This document shows, piece after piece, positions 7,755 to 16,171 of a stretch of DNA of 48,062 nucleotides. This DNA comes from Pseudomonadota bacterium (GTDB lineage Bacteria; Pseudomonadota; Alphaproteobacteria; Puniceispirillales; Puniceispirillaceae), in the NCBI GenBank assembly GCA_027620495.1, contig JAQCEA010000016.1, positions 1 through 48,062 on the forward strand, in the 5' to 3' direction. The notes under the pieces are model-generated. The model saw only the letters and a program-made list of their open reading frames with translations, ran no database searches and was not told the origin of the DNA. Every line of letters begins with the position of its first letter. Positions within the stretch are counted from its first letter, which is position 1. The position numbers were made by a program, and so were the translations under genes.

Positions 7755-8065
7755 TCTTCTGTTCCTGTTTTAGCCGCATATGAGAAAAGGGGCGCAGAAC
7801 AAGCGGCCAGTGACGCGGAACAAACTGGTCGCCGGTGCGCAATTTGAGGGCAAAAATCTTTTTTGCCTTTTGCCTGCGCCTGATCTTGGGGAAGATTGGC
7901 AGTACCGGTGATGAATTTCAATAGCTATATCCGACTGTTGGCATAAAACCGTTGGATGCAACGGCCGATCGCATCATTGCCATGTCTGTGGCAATGGCCT
8001 ATATCAAAAGCCGCGCGGTACTTATTCTGCGGCTGAACATAGTTTCGAAACTGAGGACAAATTAA
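7755..8065. promoter_or_regulatory. Divergent spacer with two dyads
   Basis: A 311-bp spacer between the DUF1330 pair and the YeeE/YedE operon; I find no gene in it. It holds an A/T palindrome, GGCAAAAA (7849-7856) with TTTTTTGCC (7859-7867), and a perfect 8-bp inverted repeat, CATTGCCA (7975-7982) with TGGCAATG (7989-7996), 6 bases apart. The second lies 70 bases before the 8066 ATG and is a plausible operator. Which protein binds it is unknown. Confidence 0.4.
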
Positions 8066-8494
8066 ATGGAAATTGCATGGGCTGAATTTACCCCGGTGGC
8101 ATCATTTGCTGGCGGTGCAATGATTGGCGTAGCTGCGCTGTTTTTGATGCTGCTTAATGGCCGCGTCATGGGGATGAGTGGTATTTTGAGTGGCTTGTTG
8201 GTCAAACGTCCAGATTGGCCTTGGCGGCTTGCCTTTGTTATTGGTGTGATTGTGGGGCCATTTCTATTTATGGCCGTTGCTGGCGCGCCGATAGAACGCC
8301 AGACGGTTATGTCAGGCCCGCTTGTCTATGTTGCGGCGTTTTTGGTTGGTTTGGGTACAGCCGTCGGGTCGGGCTGTACATCGGGTCACGGCATTTGCGG
8401 CTTGTCACGTTTGTCGCTGCGCTCATTTGCGGCGGTTATGGCATTTATGGTCAGCGCCGTGATCACCGTTGCACTTGTAAGATTTTTCGGGTGA
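8066..8494 (+). CDS. YeeE/YedE-family half-transporter, N-terminal type
   Basis: A 142-residue integral membrane protein with about four helices. The hallmark GSGCTSGHGICG (about residues 102-113) is the first conserved cysteine motif of the YeeE/YedE (DUF395/TsuA-like) family, some of whose members import thiosulfate or sulfur compounds or are linked to selenium. Full-length family members carry both halves; here they are split over two adjacent genes. GAGGAC precedes the ATG by about 9 bases. It ends ten bases before the preferred start of the second half, so the two are surely cotranscribed. Confidence 0.85.
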   Translation: MEIAWAEFTPVASFAGGAMIGVAALFLMLLNGRVMGMSGILSGLLVKRPDWPWRLAFVIGVIVGPFLFMAVAGAPIERQTVMSGPLVYVAAFLVGLGTAVGSGCTSGHGICGLSRLSLRSFAAVMAFMVSAVITVALVRFFG

Positions 8495-8504
8495 GGTGGG
8501 CGTT

Positions 8505-8915
8505 ATGTTGATGATGATCACAGCACTTGGCGCCGGGACTATTTTTGGTGCAGGTCTGGCGCTTGCAGGCATGTTAAACCCAGCTAAAGTTGTCGGGTTT
8601 TTGGATATTTTCGGGATGTGGGACCCATCTTTGGGGCTGGTGATGGCTGGTGGCATTTTGGTGAATGCTACCGGGCATTATTTTGTGATTAAACGCAATC
8701 ATCCAGTTTTTGATACCCGTTTTGATTTGCCAACGTCGAATATTATCGATCGGCCGTTACTCATCGGCAGTGCGATTTTTGGCATTGGATGGGGCTTGGC
8801 TGGATATTGCCCGGGGCCTGTTGTGGCCACCTTACTGCTTCAGCCAGCGGATATGTTGCCGTTTTTAGTCACGTTGCTTGCCGGGGCTTTTATCGGCCGC
8901 TGGTTGCGCAGCTAA
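8505..8915 (+). CDS. YeeE/YedE-family half-transporter, C-terminal type
   Basis: A 136-residue membrane protein and partner of the preceding gene. It contains GAGLALAGMLNPAKVVGFLDIFG near the start and the second hallmark GWGLAGYCPGPVVATLL (about residues 96-112), whose cysteine pairs functionally with the CTSGHG motif of the other half in this family. The frame opens at GTG 8496, but ATG 8505 is preferred because GAGGTGG (8493-8499) then sits at a normal distance. The pair probably forms one channel for a reduced sulfur species. The substrate is inferred from the family only. Confidence 0.85.
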   Translation: MLMMITALGAGTIFGAGLALAGMLNPAKVVGFLDIFGMWDPSLGLVMAGGILVNATGHYFVIKRNHPVFDTRFDLPTSNIIDRPLLIGSAIFGIGWGLAGYCPGPVVATLLLQPADMLPFLVTLLAGAFIGRWLRS

Positions 8916-8940
8916 CGATACAGGGGGTGACGGCTTTGTC

Positions 8941-9846
8941 ATGCAGAATGATCAGCCACTAGCCTATATCGAACGGATCAGGAATTATTATAAAATTCTT
9001 GGTTATGGGGCGCCCTATGAATGGGCCTGTCACAATGACGTGCCATTTACCCCATTGCAAAAGCCGCTAGGTGAGTCCCGTATTGCTATTGTCACAACGG
9101 CGGCACCGTTTCAGCCTGATAAAGGCGACCAAGGCCCCGGCGCGCCGTATAATGGTGAGTCAAAATTCTTTCAGGTCTATGCCAACCAGGTTGATCCGTT
9201 CCCAGATGTCCGAATTGCGCATATCGCGATTGACCGGGCGCATACAACAGCAAGCGATATCGCCAGTTATTTTCCGCTTACCGCCATGATGAAACTGGCC
9301 GAGGCTGGCTATATTGGGTCTGTATCACCGCGTTTTTACGGCTTGCCAACCAATCGGTCACAACGCACAACGCGCGATATTGATAGCCCAGCATTGCTGG
9401 CATATTGCCAAGAAGATAATGTAGATGCGGTGGTGTTGGTGCCGAATTGCCCGGTATGTCATCAGTCGGTGGCCCTAGCAGCGCATTGTCTTGAATCAGC
9501 CGGGATCGCCACGGTGATAATGGGCTGTGCCAAGGATATCATCGAATATGTCGGGGTGCCACGTCTATTGTTTAATGATCTGCCGCTTGGCAATGCGGCG
9601 GGTCTGCCGCATGACGCAGGTTCGCAAAATCTTGCGGCAAAACTGGCGCTTGATCTGCTTGCCGAGGCAACAGCACCGCGCACCACAAGGCAATCACCGC
9701 TGGTTTGGTCCGGCGCGCCTGACTGGAAAAAAGATTATTCAAATGCGGCATTGCTTTCGGCTAAAGAAATCGCCGAACGCCGCGCTGAATTTGATCGGGT
9801 GAAAGCCGCCGCCGCCGCGATTAAATCAGCCAGCAAAACAGGCTAA
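8941..9846 (+). CDS. Glycine/betaine reductase selenoprotein-B-like protein, cysteine form
   Basis: A 301-residue cytosolic protein of the family annotated as glycine/sarcosine/betaine/D-proline reductase selenoprotein B (GrdB/PrdB-like). Recognisable stretches are VTTAAPFQPDKGDQGPGAPY, IDRAHTTASDIASYFPL, and LVPNCPVCHQS with Cys170 and Cys173, followed by MGCAKDI with Cys196. No in-frame TGA is needed, so it is a Cys version without selenocysteine. GrdA and GrdC partners are absent from the window, so classical glycine reduction is unlikely. It starts 26 bp after the YeeE/YedE pair, which suggests handling of an imported sulfur or selenium compound through the CPVC pair. ATG 8941 was chosen; the frame is open from 8878 but overlaps the previous gene. 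Its true reaction is unknown. Confidence 0.75.
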   Translation: MQNDQPLAYIERIRNYYKILGYGAPYEWACHNDVPFTPLQKPLGESRIAIVTTAAPFQPDKGDQGPGAPYNGESKFFQVYANQVDPFPDVRIAHIAIDRAHTTASDIASYFPLTAMMKLAEAGYIGSVSPRFYGLPTNRSQRTTRDIDSPALLAYCQEDNVDAVVLVPNCPVCHQSVALAAHCLESAGIATVIMGCAKDIIEYVGVPRLLFNDLPLGNAAGLPHDAGSQNLAAKLALDLLAEATAPRTTRQSPLVWSGAPDWKKDYSNAALLSAKEIAERRAEFDRVKAAAAAIKSASKTG

Positions 9847-11252
9847 TTCAGCTTGGCAATTTCGGCGGCAAGGGCCGCGGCCATTTCGCTTTCAGCTGGC
9901 ATGGTGCCGAGCAATTCTGTCCAGACAATCCGGGCGGTATCGATGTCGCCTGTTAATCTGGCGATATGACCTTTGAAAAACAGATATTGCGGGCCGCTTG
10001 CGCCGTTTGCGGCAAGTCGTGCTAACACGGTTTGTGCCATGCTGATTTGTTCGGCTGACATTTCTATGCCAATTGTGCGCTCAAGAAATTGATAAGCAAG
10101 TGGCGCATCGCCGGGTGCGGAATCTGTGGCACGTGCCAATGCGGTAAAGGCGGCATCAACATCGCCCAAAACATCATAAGCACGCACCAGCCGGAGCCAG
10201 CCTTCGGTATCTTCTGGCGTTGTGTTCAAACGGTCACGCAGACGCGCCACCATCGATAAAATCATGGCGTTTCGGTCATCAGCACTCATATCAGCCGCCG
10301 CGGCAATGCTGTCTTCATCGGTGCCAATTGCCGGGCGTAACGCAATACCACCAGCTTCGGCAGCTTGCTTGATATTTTCGCGAACAATCGGCAGCCATGG
10401 CGCATCTGCGGGGGATATCGACAATAAAGTTTGCCAGCGGGTGATGGCGGCCTGGTAATCGCCATCTTGAAATGCGGCAAGCCCCCATAAAAACAGCGCG
10501 CGTGGCTCATCAGGTTCGCTTGCCAATACCGTATCAATCAAATCACGGGCGGGTATAGTGACCTGCCCATCGGCGGCGCGGCTCAACGCCTCGGCCAAAA
10601 GCGAAAGCACGCCGGGGTCGTCAATAGTTAATTGCTGGGCCATACGCAATGCACGAATCTCGGTCGCGCTGTCATTAACCGCCGCCGCCGCTTCGGCCAG
10701 CTTTAGCCAGCTTTCAATATGATCTGGTGTGGCCACTGTTGCGGCTTGTGCGCGGGCCAAATTTTGTGCCAGATTTTCTTTTGTGGCGTTTATCGTCTCG
10801 CTACGGCTGGCGATTTCGGCTGTACGACCAATAAGCGGGTTGTCGGCCAAGTCAGGACGGCCCAAATCGGCATAAATAAGCGCCGCGCCTAATGGCAGGA
10901 TCATGGCCAGTCCGACAGCTAGCCGGGTAAATGTTTGGTCTTTCTGGTCTTTCGGGTCTGATACGCCGCCTTTTGCCAATTGATGGCCAAGGCCAAGTAA
11001 GCGGCGGTCAATATCAAGGCAAGTGGCGGCATAATCGCTGTCGCTAAGGCGGCCTGATTGGTGATCTTTATCGAGGGTGGTGCGGGCAAGCATCAGCTGG
11101 TCAATCTGATCATGCAGGCTTTTATCCCGGTCAGCGGTGTCGATGCCGCGCTGGTGGCGGCGTATATAGACCAGCATCGACCCGACCAACAGCAGACAGA
11201 ACATGCCGCCAACGATAAATATCACACTCATGTCCCCATCCATTATTGTCAT
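9843..11252 (-). CDS. ccmI: Cytochrome c maturation protein CcmI (CycH)
   Basis: A 469-residue inner-membrane protein. An N-terminal helix (about residues 9-27) is followed by a cytoplasmic coiled segment with the typical YIRRHQRG...DKSLHDQIDQL, a second helix (about 113-127) and a periplasmic TPR domain to the C-terminus. CcmI binds apocytochrome c and presents it to the CcmF/CcmH haem ligation complex. ATG 11252 overlaps the ccmH stop as ATGA, so translational coupling is likely; an internal ATG seven codons on is an alternative start. It is last in the ccmF-ccmG-ccmH-ccmI operon. It is convergent, with a 4-base overlap, with the selenoprotein-B-like gene. Confidence 0.9.
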   Translation of the reverse strand: MTIMDGDMSVIFIVGGMFCLLLVGSMLVYIRRHQRGIDTADRDKSLHDQIDQLMLARTTLDKDHQSGRLSDSDYAATCLDIDRRLLGLGHQLAKGGVSDPKDQKDQTFTRLAVGLAMILPLGAALIYADLGRPDLADNPLIGRTAEIASRSETINATKENLAQNLARAQAATVATPDHIESWLKLAEAAAAVNDSATEIRALRMAQQLTIDDPGVLSLLAEALSRAADGQVTIPARDLIDTVLASEPDEPRALFLWGLAAFQDGDYQAAITRWQTLLSISPADAPWLPIVRENIKQAAEAGGIALRPAIGTDEDSIAAAADMSADDRNAMILSMVARLRDRLNTTPEDTEGWLRLVRAYDVLGDVDAAFTALARATDSAPGDAPLAYQFLERTIGIEMSAEQISMAQTVLARLAANGASGPQYLFFKGHIARLTGDIDTARIVWTELLGTMPAESEMAAALAAEIAKLN

Positions 11253-11764
11253 GGCTGGTCAGGTTTGCTGGCTGTTTTATGGTTTTGTTTGAGCGCTTCA
11301 ATCTGCGCGCGGTCAGCATGGCTGATTGGCGAGGGTGCTGGTACAGTCGCCCGCCGCCGTATACCCAACGTTATACCAATGCCAAGAAGCAAAAAACCAA
11401 TCGGGGCCAGCCACAAAGCCATGGTGTTTTTTGCCATTGGCGGGGCCAAAAGAACAAAGTCACCATATTTGGCGCGCAAATCAGATAAAATAGCCTCGTC
11501 AGTTTTGCCTTGGACAAGCTGTGTGCGCACCTCGCGCCGCAAATCTTTGGCAAGGTCGGCATCACTGTCATCGATCGATTGATTTTGGCAAACAAGACAG
11601 CGCAATTTCTGGGATAAATTACGGGCACGAGTTTCCAACAAGGGATCGGCCAGCATTTCTTCGGCCGTGATCGCAGTTGCGGTGCCAACAAGCGGCGGCA
11701 TCAGCGTACCAGCACCAATGACAAAACCGCTTATCAGCAAAATATAGAGACAAGAACGGATCAT
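11249..11764 (-). CDS. ccmH: Cytochrome c maturation protein CcmH (CycL)
   Basis: A 171-residue protein with a signal/anchor helix (residues 3-22), a periplasmic domain with the LRCLVCQNQSIDDSDADLA motif (CxxC near residues 56-59), the conserved YGDFVLLAPP and a C-terminal helix (about 115-133). It reduces the apocytochrome CxxCH cysteines before haem ligation by CcmF. Its length matches single-domain CycL forms rather than the fused E. coli CcmH. Both ends overlap neighbours by ATGA junctions (ccmG upstream, ccmI downstream). Confidence 0.95.
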   Translation of the reverse strand: MIRSCLYILLISGFVIGAGTLMPPLVGTATAITAEEMLADPLLETRARNLSQKLRCLVCQNQSIDDSDADLAKDLRREVRTQLVQGKTDEAILSDLRAKYGDFVLLAPPMAKNTMALWLAPIGFLLLGIGITLGIRRRATVPAPSPISHADRAQIEALKQNHKTASKPDQP

Positions 11765-12306
11765 TGCATTTCGGCCAATTTTTGCATGAGTTGGCTAGTG
11801 ATTACATCGCGGGTAAGGGGGCCAGCATGCCGCCATTTGATTTGGCCGGATGGGTCAATCAAATAGGTTTCCGGCACCCCGTAAACGCCCCATGCCATGC
11901 CCGCACGGCCATCATCATCCCGGCCAATCGCAACAAACGGGTTGCCATATTGCTGCAGAAATTTCTGCGTGTCTTGTGGTCGGTCTTTATAGGCAATGCC
12001 AATGATGCTGATTTGGTTGGACAAATGTTCGAGTGCGGGGGCCTCGGCGCGGCAGGGGGCGCACCATGATGCAAAGAAATTCACCAATAAAGGCTGTCCC
12101 CGATAGGCGTCTAATGCCAGTTCGGCCTGACTGTCCTGCAACAAAGGTAGCGGCACGTCTGGGGCGGGTTTTCCAATCAGCACCGATGGTAACTGGTTGG
12201 GGTTGCGGCTTCCTGACAAGGTGCCTTGCAATGCCAGCCCACCAATAATGGCTAGCCCCAGAAAAGCGATAAGCGGAATAAAAAATGTCGGTCGAAAGCG
12301 GCTCAT
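11761..12306 (-). CDS. ccmG: Thiol:disulfide interchange protein CcmG (DsbE)
   Basis: A 181-residue membrane-anchored thioredoxin-like protein. One N-terminal helix is followed by a periplasmic domain with the active site FASWCAPCRAEAP and a later cis-proline region VYGVPETYLID. It keeps CcmH and apocytochrome cysteines reduced. The frame is open further upstream to 12417, but ATG 12306 fits the family and overlaps the ccmF stop as ATGA. Confidence 0.95.
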   Translation of the reverse strand: MSRFRPTFFIPLIAFLGLAIIGGLALQGTLSGSRNPNQLPSVLIGKPAPDVPLPLLQDSQAELALDAYRGQPLLVNFFASWCAPCRAEAPALEHLSNQISIIGIAYKDRPQDTQKFLQQYGNPFVAIGRDDDGRAGMAWGVYGVPETYLIDPSGQIKWRHAGPLTRDVITSQLMQKLAEMQ

Positions 12307-14285
12307 GCTGTATCTCGTGCCACGCTGTTGGGCAGTGGTGCCGTGACCGCAGATTGTCGCCGCCGTCCAATCATCGCGACAAGCCCCCCAGCGGCCATCA
12401 GCGCGCCGCCGCCCCAAATCCAGCTAATGAGCGGCTTGTAATATAGCCGCAAGCTATAGCCAATACGATCATCACCATCACCAAGCACCGCATAGTCATC
12501 ACCGCCCAATCGAGGGCGAATGGCGGCTTCGGTGGTTGTCTGCCGTTCTGCTGTATAGACACGTTTTTCCGGCATCAATCTGGCAATAAATTTGCCAGAA
12601 GCGGCATCTTTATATTCAAGCTCGGCTGTGAGGGCTTGAAAATTTGGACCTTGGCGCTCAAACACCCGCACCAATGTCACATCACGCCCGGCAATAGTAA
12701 CAACTTCACCCGGTTTGGCACGAACCACTTGTTCGCTTCGAAAAAGTACGTCACCTGTCGCCCCTAGCAAAAATACAACAATCCCAAAATGTGCGATCCA
12801 CATGCCTAACACTTCGGTTGGCAAACGGTGCCAGCGCGCCGCCAATCCGCCGCGTTGCAGGGGTTTGAGTTGAGTCCAGATATCTGTGGCAATGCCGATC
12901 GCCAGCCACGCAATCAGCATGATTGCGCCAACCGCACCAATGGCAATATCCTGCAGCAAGGCAACACCAATGACCCCCGCGATGATCGCCAAGACACTGG
13001 CCGCCAGCAAGGTTGTTTTGGCGCGTGGTGTGGCCCCGCGCCGCCATGCCATCACCGGGCCAATCACCATAATCACCACCAATATGCCCATGACCGGGTT
13101 AAAGGTGGCGTCAAAATATGGCGGGCCAACGGTAATGCGCGCACCGGTGATCATTTCCAGACCAAGCGGATAAAATGTGCCAAGCAACACGATTGCGGTG
13201 GCAACGACCAACAGCATATTGTTGGCAATCAAAGCGCCCTCGCGGCTCTTTAAATTAAAATCAGCAACGCTCATCAATTGTGGCCCGCGCCATGCATAGA
13301 GCAATAAGGGGATGCCAACGGCCACCAGCAAAATGCCCAAAATAAAGACCCCGCGCGCCGGATCAGAGGCAAAGCTATGTACCGAGGTTAATAAGCCTGA
13401 CCGAACAATAAAAGTGCCAACAAGTGACAGTGAAAAGGCCAGAATGGCCAGCAATACGGTCCAGCTTTTTAATTGCCCGCGTTTTTCGACAACAATGGCT
13501 GAATGCAACAGGGCTGTCGCCGCCAACCATGGCATAAGCGAGGCATTTTCGACCGGGTCCCAAAACCACCAACCGCCCCATCCCAGCTCATAATAGGCCC
13601 ACCAACTGCCAAGCGCGATGCCTAAGGTCAGCGCACACCACGCCGCCATAATCCAAGGGCGCATCCATTTTGCCCATAATCTGTCAACATCTCCGCCGAT
13701 CAGGCCAGCAACGGCAAAGGCAAAGGCAATGGACAAACCAACATAGCCGAGATAGAGCATTGGTGGATGAATAGCAAGACCGGGGTCCTGCAAAATGGGG
13801 TTTAATCCTTTGCCGTCAATCGGGGCGTTGGCAAGACGGGTAAAAGGGTTTGATGTAAACAGGCTAAAGGCCAGAAAGCCGCTGGTGATCATACCCTGAA
13901 CAGCCAGAATACGGGCCTTTAACAAGGCTGGCATGGTGCGTCCCGATATTGCCAAAACCGCCCCGTAAATCACCAAAATCAAAATCCATAATAACAGCGA
14001 CCCTTCGTGATTGCCCCAAGTGCCGGAAATTTTATAGATCAGCGGTTTTGCAGAATGCGAATGGTTGGCAACAAGCGCCACCGAAAAATCAGATCGAATA
14101 AATGACGTGACTAACGCGCCAAAAGCAATCACGCAGGCAACAGCGGCGCTGATTGCGGCGGCTGGGCCAACCAGCATAAGTTGCATGTTATGGCGTGCAG
14201 TCCCAATTAGGGGAACGACCGATTGTATCAATGACAGAACAAAGGCCGAGATCAATGCAAAATGGCCAAATTCAGTCAGTCCCAT
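12303..14285 (-). CDS. ccmF: Cytochrome c haem lyase subunit CcmF
   Basis: A 660-residue polytopic inner-membrane protein, normal for CcmF. It contains WGNHEGSLLLW (about residue 90) and the tryptophan-rich haem-handling motif WGGWWFWDPVENASLMPWL (about 235-253), flanked by helices with the conserved histidines, and a periplasmic domain near the C-terminus (about 530-615). It ligates haem to the CxxCH site of apocytochrome c. AGGGAGAG lies just upstream of the ATG. It is first of the four-gene minus-strand ccm operon; ccmA-E are not in the window and must lie elsewhere. The upstream spacer carries two tandem-repeat arrays. Confidence 0.97.
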   Translation of the reverse strand: MGLTEFGHFALISAFVLSLIQSVVPLIGTARHNMQLMLVGPAAAISAAVACVIAFGALVTSFIRSDFSVALVANHSHSAKPLIYKISGTWGNHEGSLLLWILILVIYGAVLAISGRTMPALLKARILAVQGMITSGFLAFSLFTSNPFTRLANAPIDGKGLNPILQDPGLAIHPPMLYLGYVGLSIAFAFAVAGLIGGDVDRLWAKWMRPWIMAAWCALTLGIALGSWWAYYELGWGGWWFWDPVENASLMPWLAATALLHSAIVVEKRGQLKSWTVLLAILAFSLSLVGTFIVRSGLLTSVHSFASDPARGVFILGILLVAVGIPLLLYAWRGPQLMSVADFNLKSREGALIANNMLLVVATAIVLLGTFYPLGLEMITGARITVGPPYFDATFNPVMGILVVIMVIGPVMAWRRGATPRAKTTLLAASVLAIIAGVIGVALLQDIAIGAVGAIMLIAWLAIGIATDIWTQLKPLQRGGLAARWHRLPTEVLGMWIAHFGIVVFLLGATGDVLFRSEQVVRAKPGEVVTIAGRDVTLVRVFERQGPNFQALTAELEYKDAASGKFIARLMPEKRVYTAERQTTTEAAIRPRLGGDDYAVLGDGDDRIGYSLRLYYKPLISWIWGGGALMAAGGLVAMIGRRRQSAVTAPLPNSVARDTA

Positions 14286-14397
14286 TTATCTCTCCCTATC
14301 CATCGCGGCGCCGGGCCTGCACCTTAACACATAATGATGGCCGCCAACATCTACCATAGCGGACAAGGTGCTCAAAAGACGATTTGTCGCAGGAAGC

Positions 14398-14433
14398 TGT
14401 TCGGCAAGATGTTCGGCAAGATGTTCGGCAAAA
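14398..14433. repeat. 12-bp tandem repeat, three units
   Basis: Three head-to-tail copies of TGTTCGGCAAGA (14398-14409, 14410-14421, 14422-14433); the last ends AAAA instead of AAGA. They lie in the 347-bp non-coding spacer (14286-14632) between ccmF and the divergent ABC operon. An 88-codon minus-strand frame across it is rejected as a gene. Confidence 0.85.
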
Positions 14434-14477
14434 TACACAATTGGCGTCAGCATTGTGTTGAGATTGGGCGTAGAGAC

Positions 14478-14541
14478 CGCAAGATGAGGCAGCCACAAGA
14501 TGAGACAGCCGCAAGATGAGACAGCCACAAGATAAGACAAA
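14478..14541. repeat. 16-bp tandem repeat, four units
   Basis: Units CGCAAGATGAGGCAGC, CACAAGATGAGACAGC, CGCAAGATGAGACAGC and CACAAGATAAGACAAA run without gap from 14478 to 14541. The second base alternates G/A/G/A, which hints at growth by a two-unit step. The array ends 91 bp before the ABC ATPase start. Apart from this array and the 12-bp array, the spacer holds no recognised signal. Confidence 0.85.
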
Positions 14542-14632
14542 ACACCTATCAAGTGCGGTATCTGGCGTTCCCCAGTTGATTGCGCCGCAAAGATGGATGA
14601 TAGTAGCAGTCCAAGCGAAATAAAGGCGCGTT

Positions 14633-15418
14633 ATGACGGAAAAATTGCCGGTTATCGAAATTCTCGATTTACATAAAAGCTATGACAATCTTGATGTTTT
14701 AAAAGGCGTTGATTTGGTGGCGCATGAAGGATGCGTTGTCAGCCTTATTGGGGCGTCTGGATCGGGCAAATCAACATTGCTACGTTGTGCCAACCTGCTT
14801 GAAAACAGCCAGCATGGCGATATCATATTCCATGGTGACAAGGTAAAATGGGCCGGACAAGGGGCGGCGCGTCATCCGTCAGACAAACATCAGCTTCGCA
14901 ATATCCGAAGCCAGCTATCCATGGTGTTTCAGCAATTTAACTTATGGTCACACATGACCATTTTGCAAAATGTCACCGAAGCCCCGATCACCGTTTTGCA
15001 GGAATCACCTGACGAGGTAGAAGCACGCGCCCGTGCGTTGCTCAAAAAAGTTGGCATTCTGGACAAGGCGGGTATGTACCCGGCACAATTGTCAGGCGGC
15101 CAGCAACAACGCGCCGGAATTGCCCGGGCGCTGGCGATGAATCCAAAAGCCATTCTACTGGATGAGCCAACATCCGCGCTCGACCCAGAAATGGAACAGG
15201 AAGTAGTGCAGGTCATAAAGGCGCTAGCAGATGAGGGGCGCACGATGATTTTAGTTACTCATGACATGAATTTAGCGTATGACGTATCAGACCATGTGGT
15301 GTTTTTGCATGAGGGCAAGATCCTTGAAGAGGGTTCGCCGCAAACTATATTCAAGACACCAAAGTCTGATCGGTTACAGCAATTTTTAAAATCGACGAAG
15401 ATTACGAAAGTACAATAA
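14633..15418 (+). CDS. Polar amino acid ABC transporter, ATP-binding protein
   Basis: A 261-residue ATPase of the HisP/GlnQ type. It shows Walker A GASGSGKST (residues 40-48), Q-loop VFQQFNLW, signature LSGGQQQRAGIARALA, Walker B ILLDEPTSALDPE and switch His in LVTHDMN. The family energises import of basic or polar amino acids across the inner membrane. AAAGG lies upstream of the ATG. It is first of a four-gene operon (ATPase, binding protein, two permeases) in the order of histidine/lysine-arginine-ornithine and opine systems. Confidence 0.93.
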   Translation: MTEKLPVIEILDLHKSYDNLDVLKGVDLVAHEGCVVSLIGASGSGKSTLLRCANLLENSQHGDIIFHGDKVKWAGQGAARHPSDKHQLRNIRSQLSMVFQQFNLWSHMTILQNVTEAPITVLQESPDEVEARARALLKKVGILDKAGMYPAQLSGGQQQRAGIARALAMNPKAILLDEPTSALDPEMEQEVVQVIKALADEGRTMILVTHDMNLAYDVSDHVVFLHEGKILEEGSPQTIFKTPKSDRLQQFLKSTKITKVQ

Positions 15419-15430
15419 AGGGAGATGCCT

Positions 15431-16156
15431 ATGAAAAAAATTATGCTCACTGCGGTTTTGGCCGTTTTCACCGCCACCGGTGCATTTGCAGAAACAGTCC
15501 GTCTTGGCACCGAAGGCGCCTACGAACCGTGGAATTTTGTAAATGATGCAGGCAAGCTGGACGGGTTCGAAATTGAGCTTGGTAATGAGCTGTGCAAACG
15601 TGCAAGCCTCAGCTGTGAATGGGTCAAAAATGATTGGGATTCGATTATTCCAAATTTGAAATCAGGCAATTATGACGCCATTATTGCCGGCATGTCGATC
15701 ACTGAAGAACGTCAAAAAGCCATTGATTTCACAGAAGAATACTATCCTGCAGACCCGTCATCATATGTTGGGTTGGCTGGTGCTGGTGACGCCGTCACCA
15801 AAGGTGTTGTTGCGGCACAAACAGCAACCATTCATGCTGGACATGTGGCCAGTTCTGGCGCGACATTGGTTGAATTTGCAACCGCCGAAGAAACCATCGC
15901 CGCGGTGCGCAATGGCGAGGCCGATGCGGTGCTGGCCGATAGCGGCTATTTAAAGCCAATTGTTGAGGAATCAAACGGCGCATTGGTATTTGTTGGCAAC
16001 CAGATCCAGATCGGTGGCGGTGTTGGCATGGGCATGCGCAAATCTGATGGGGCGCTTCGTGCGAAACTGAACGCGGCGATTGCATCGGTAAAATCTGATG
16101 GCACATTGAACAAGATGATTGCCAAATGGTTTGGTGCTGACGCGCCGCAATTCTAG
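15431..16156 (+). CDS. Amino acid ABC transporter, periplasmic binding protein
   Basis: A 241-residue family 3 solute-binding protein. The signal peptide KKIMLTAVLAVFTATGAFA is cut before ETVRLG. GTEGAYEPWNFVNDAGKLDGFEIEL and the domain MSITEERQKAIDFTEEYY are typical of HisJ/ArgT-like proteins that bind basic amino acids. ATG 15431 is chosen over ATG 15425 because AAAGGGAG (15416-15423) is then 7 bases away. It is followed by a strong stem-loop before the permease genes. The exact ligand is not certain. Confidence 0.9.
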   Translation: MKKIMLTAVLAVFTATGAFAETVRLGTEGAYEPWNFVNDAGKLDGFEIELGNELCKRASLSCEWVKNDWDSIIPNLKSGNYDAIIAGMSITEERQKAIDFTEEYYPADPSSYVGLAGAGDAVTKGVVAAQTATIHAGHVASSGATLVEFATAEETIAAVRNGEADAVLADSGYLKPIVEESNGALVFVGNQIQIGGGVGMGMRKSDGALRAKLNAAIASVKSDGTLNKMIAKWFGADAPQF

Positions 16157-16171
16157 GTTAATTGACCTGTG

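Noticed and set aside
7545-7961. Frames of 60-100 codons across the DUF1330/YeeE spacer
   Set aside because: No start signal, no family resemblance, and they partly run antisense to the DUF1330 gene.
8941-9846. True selenoprotein with UGA recoding
   Set aside because: The frame is open throughout and cysteines occupy the redox motif; no selenocysteine insertion element is needed.
14398-14541. CRISPR array
   Set aside because: Repeat units are 12 and 16 bp and directly adjacent without spacers, and no cas genes are present.
14286-14552. 88-codon minus-strand frame just before ccmF
   Set aside because: Its peptide is the translation of the two tandem repeat arrays, it has no domain or clear ribosome-binding site, and it ends exactly at the ccmF start; treated as spacer.
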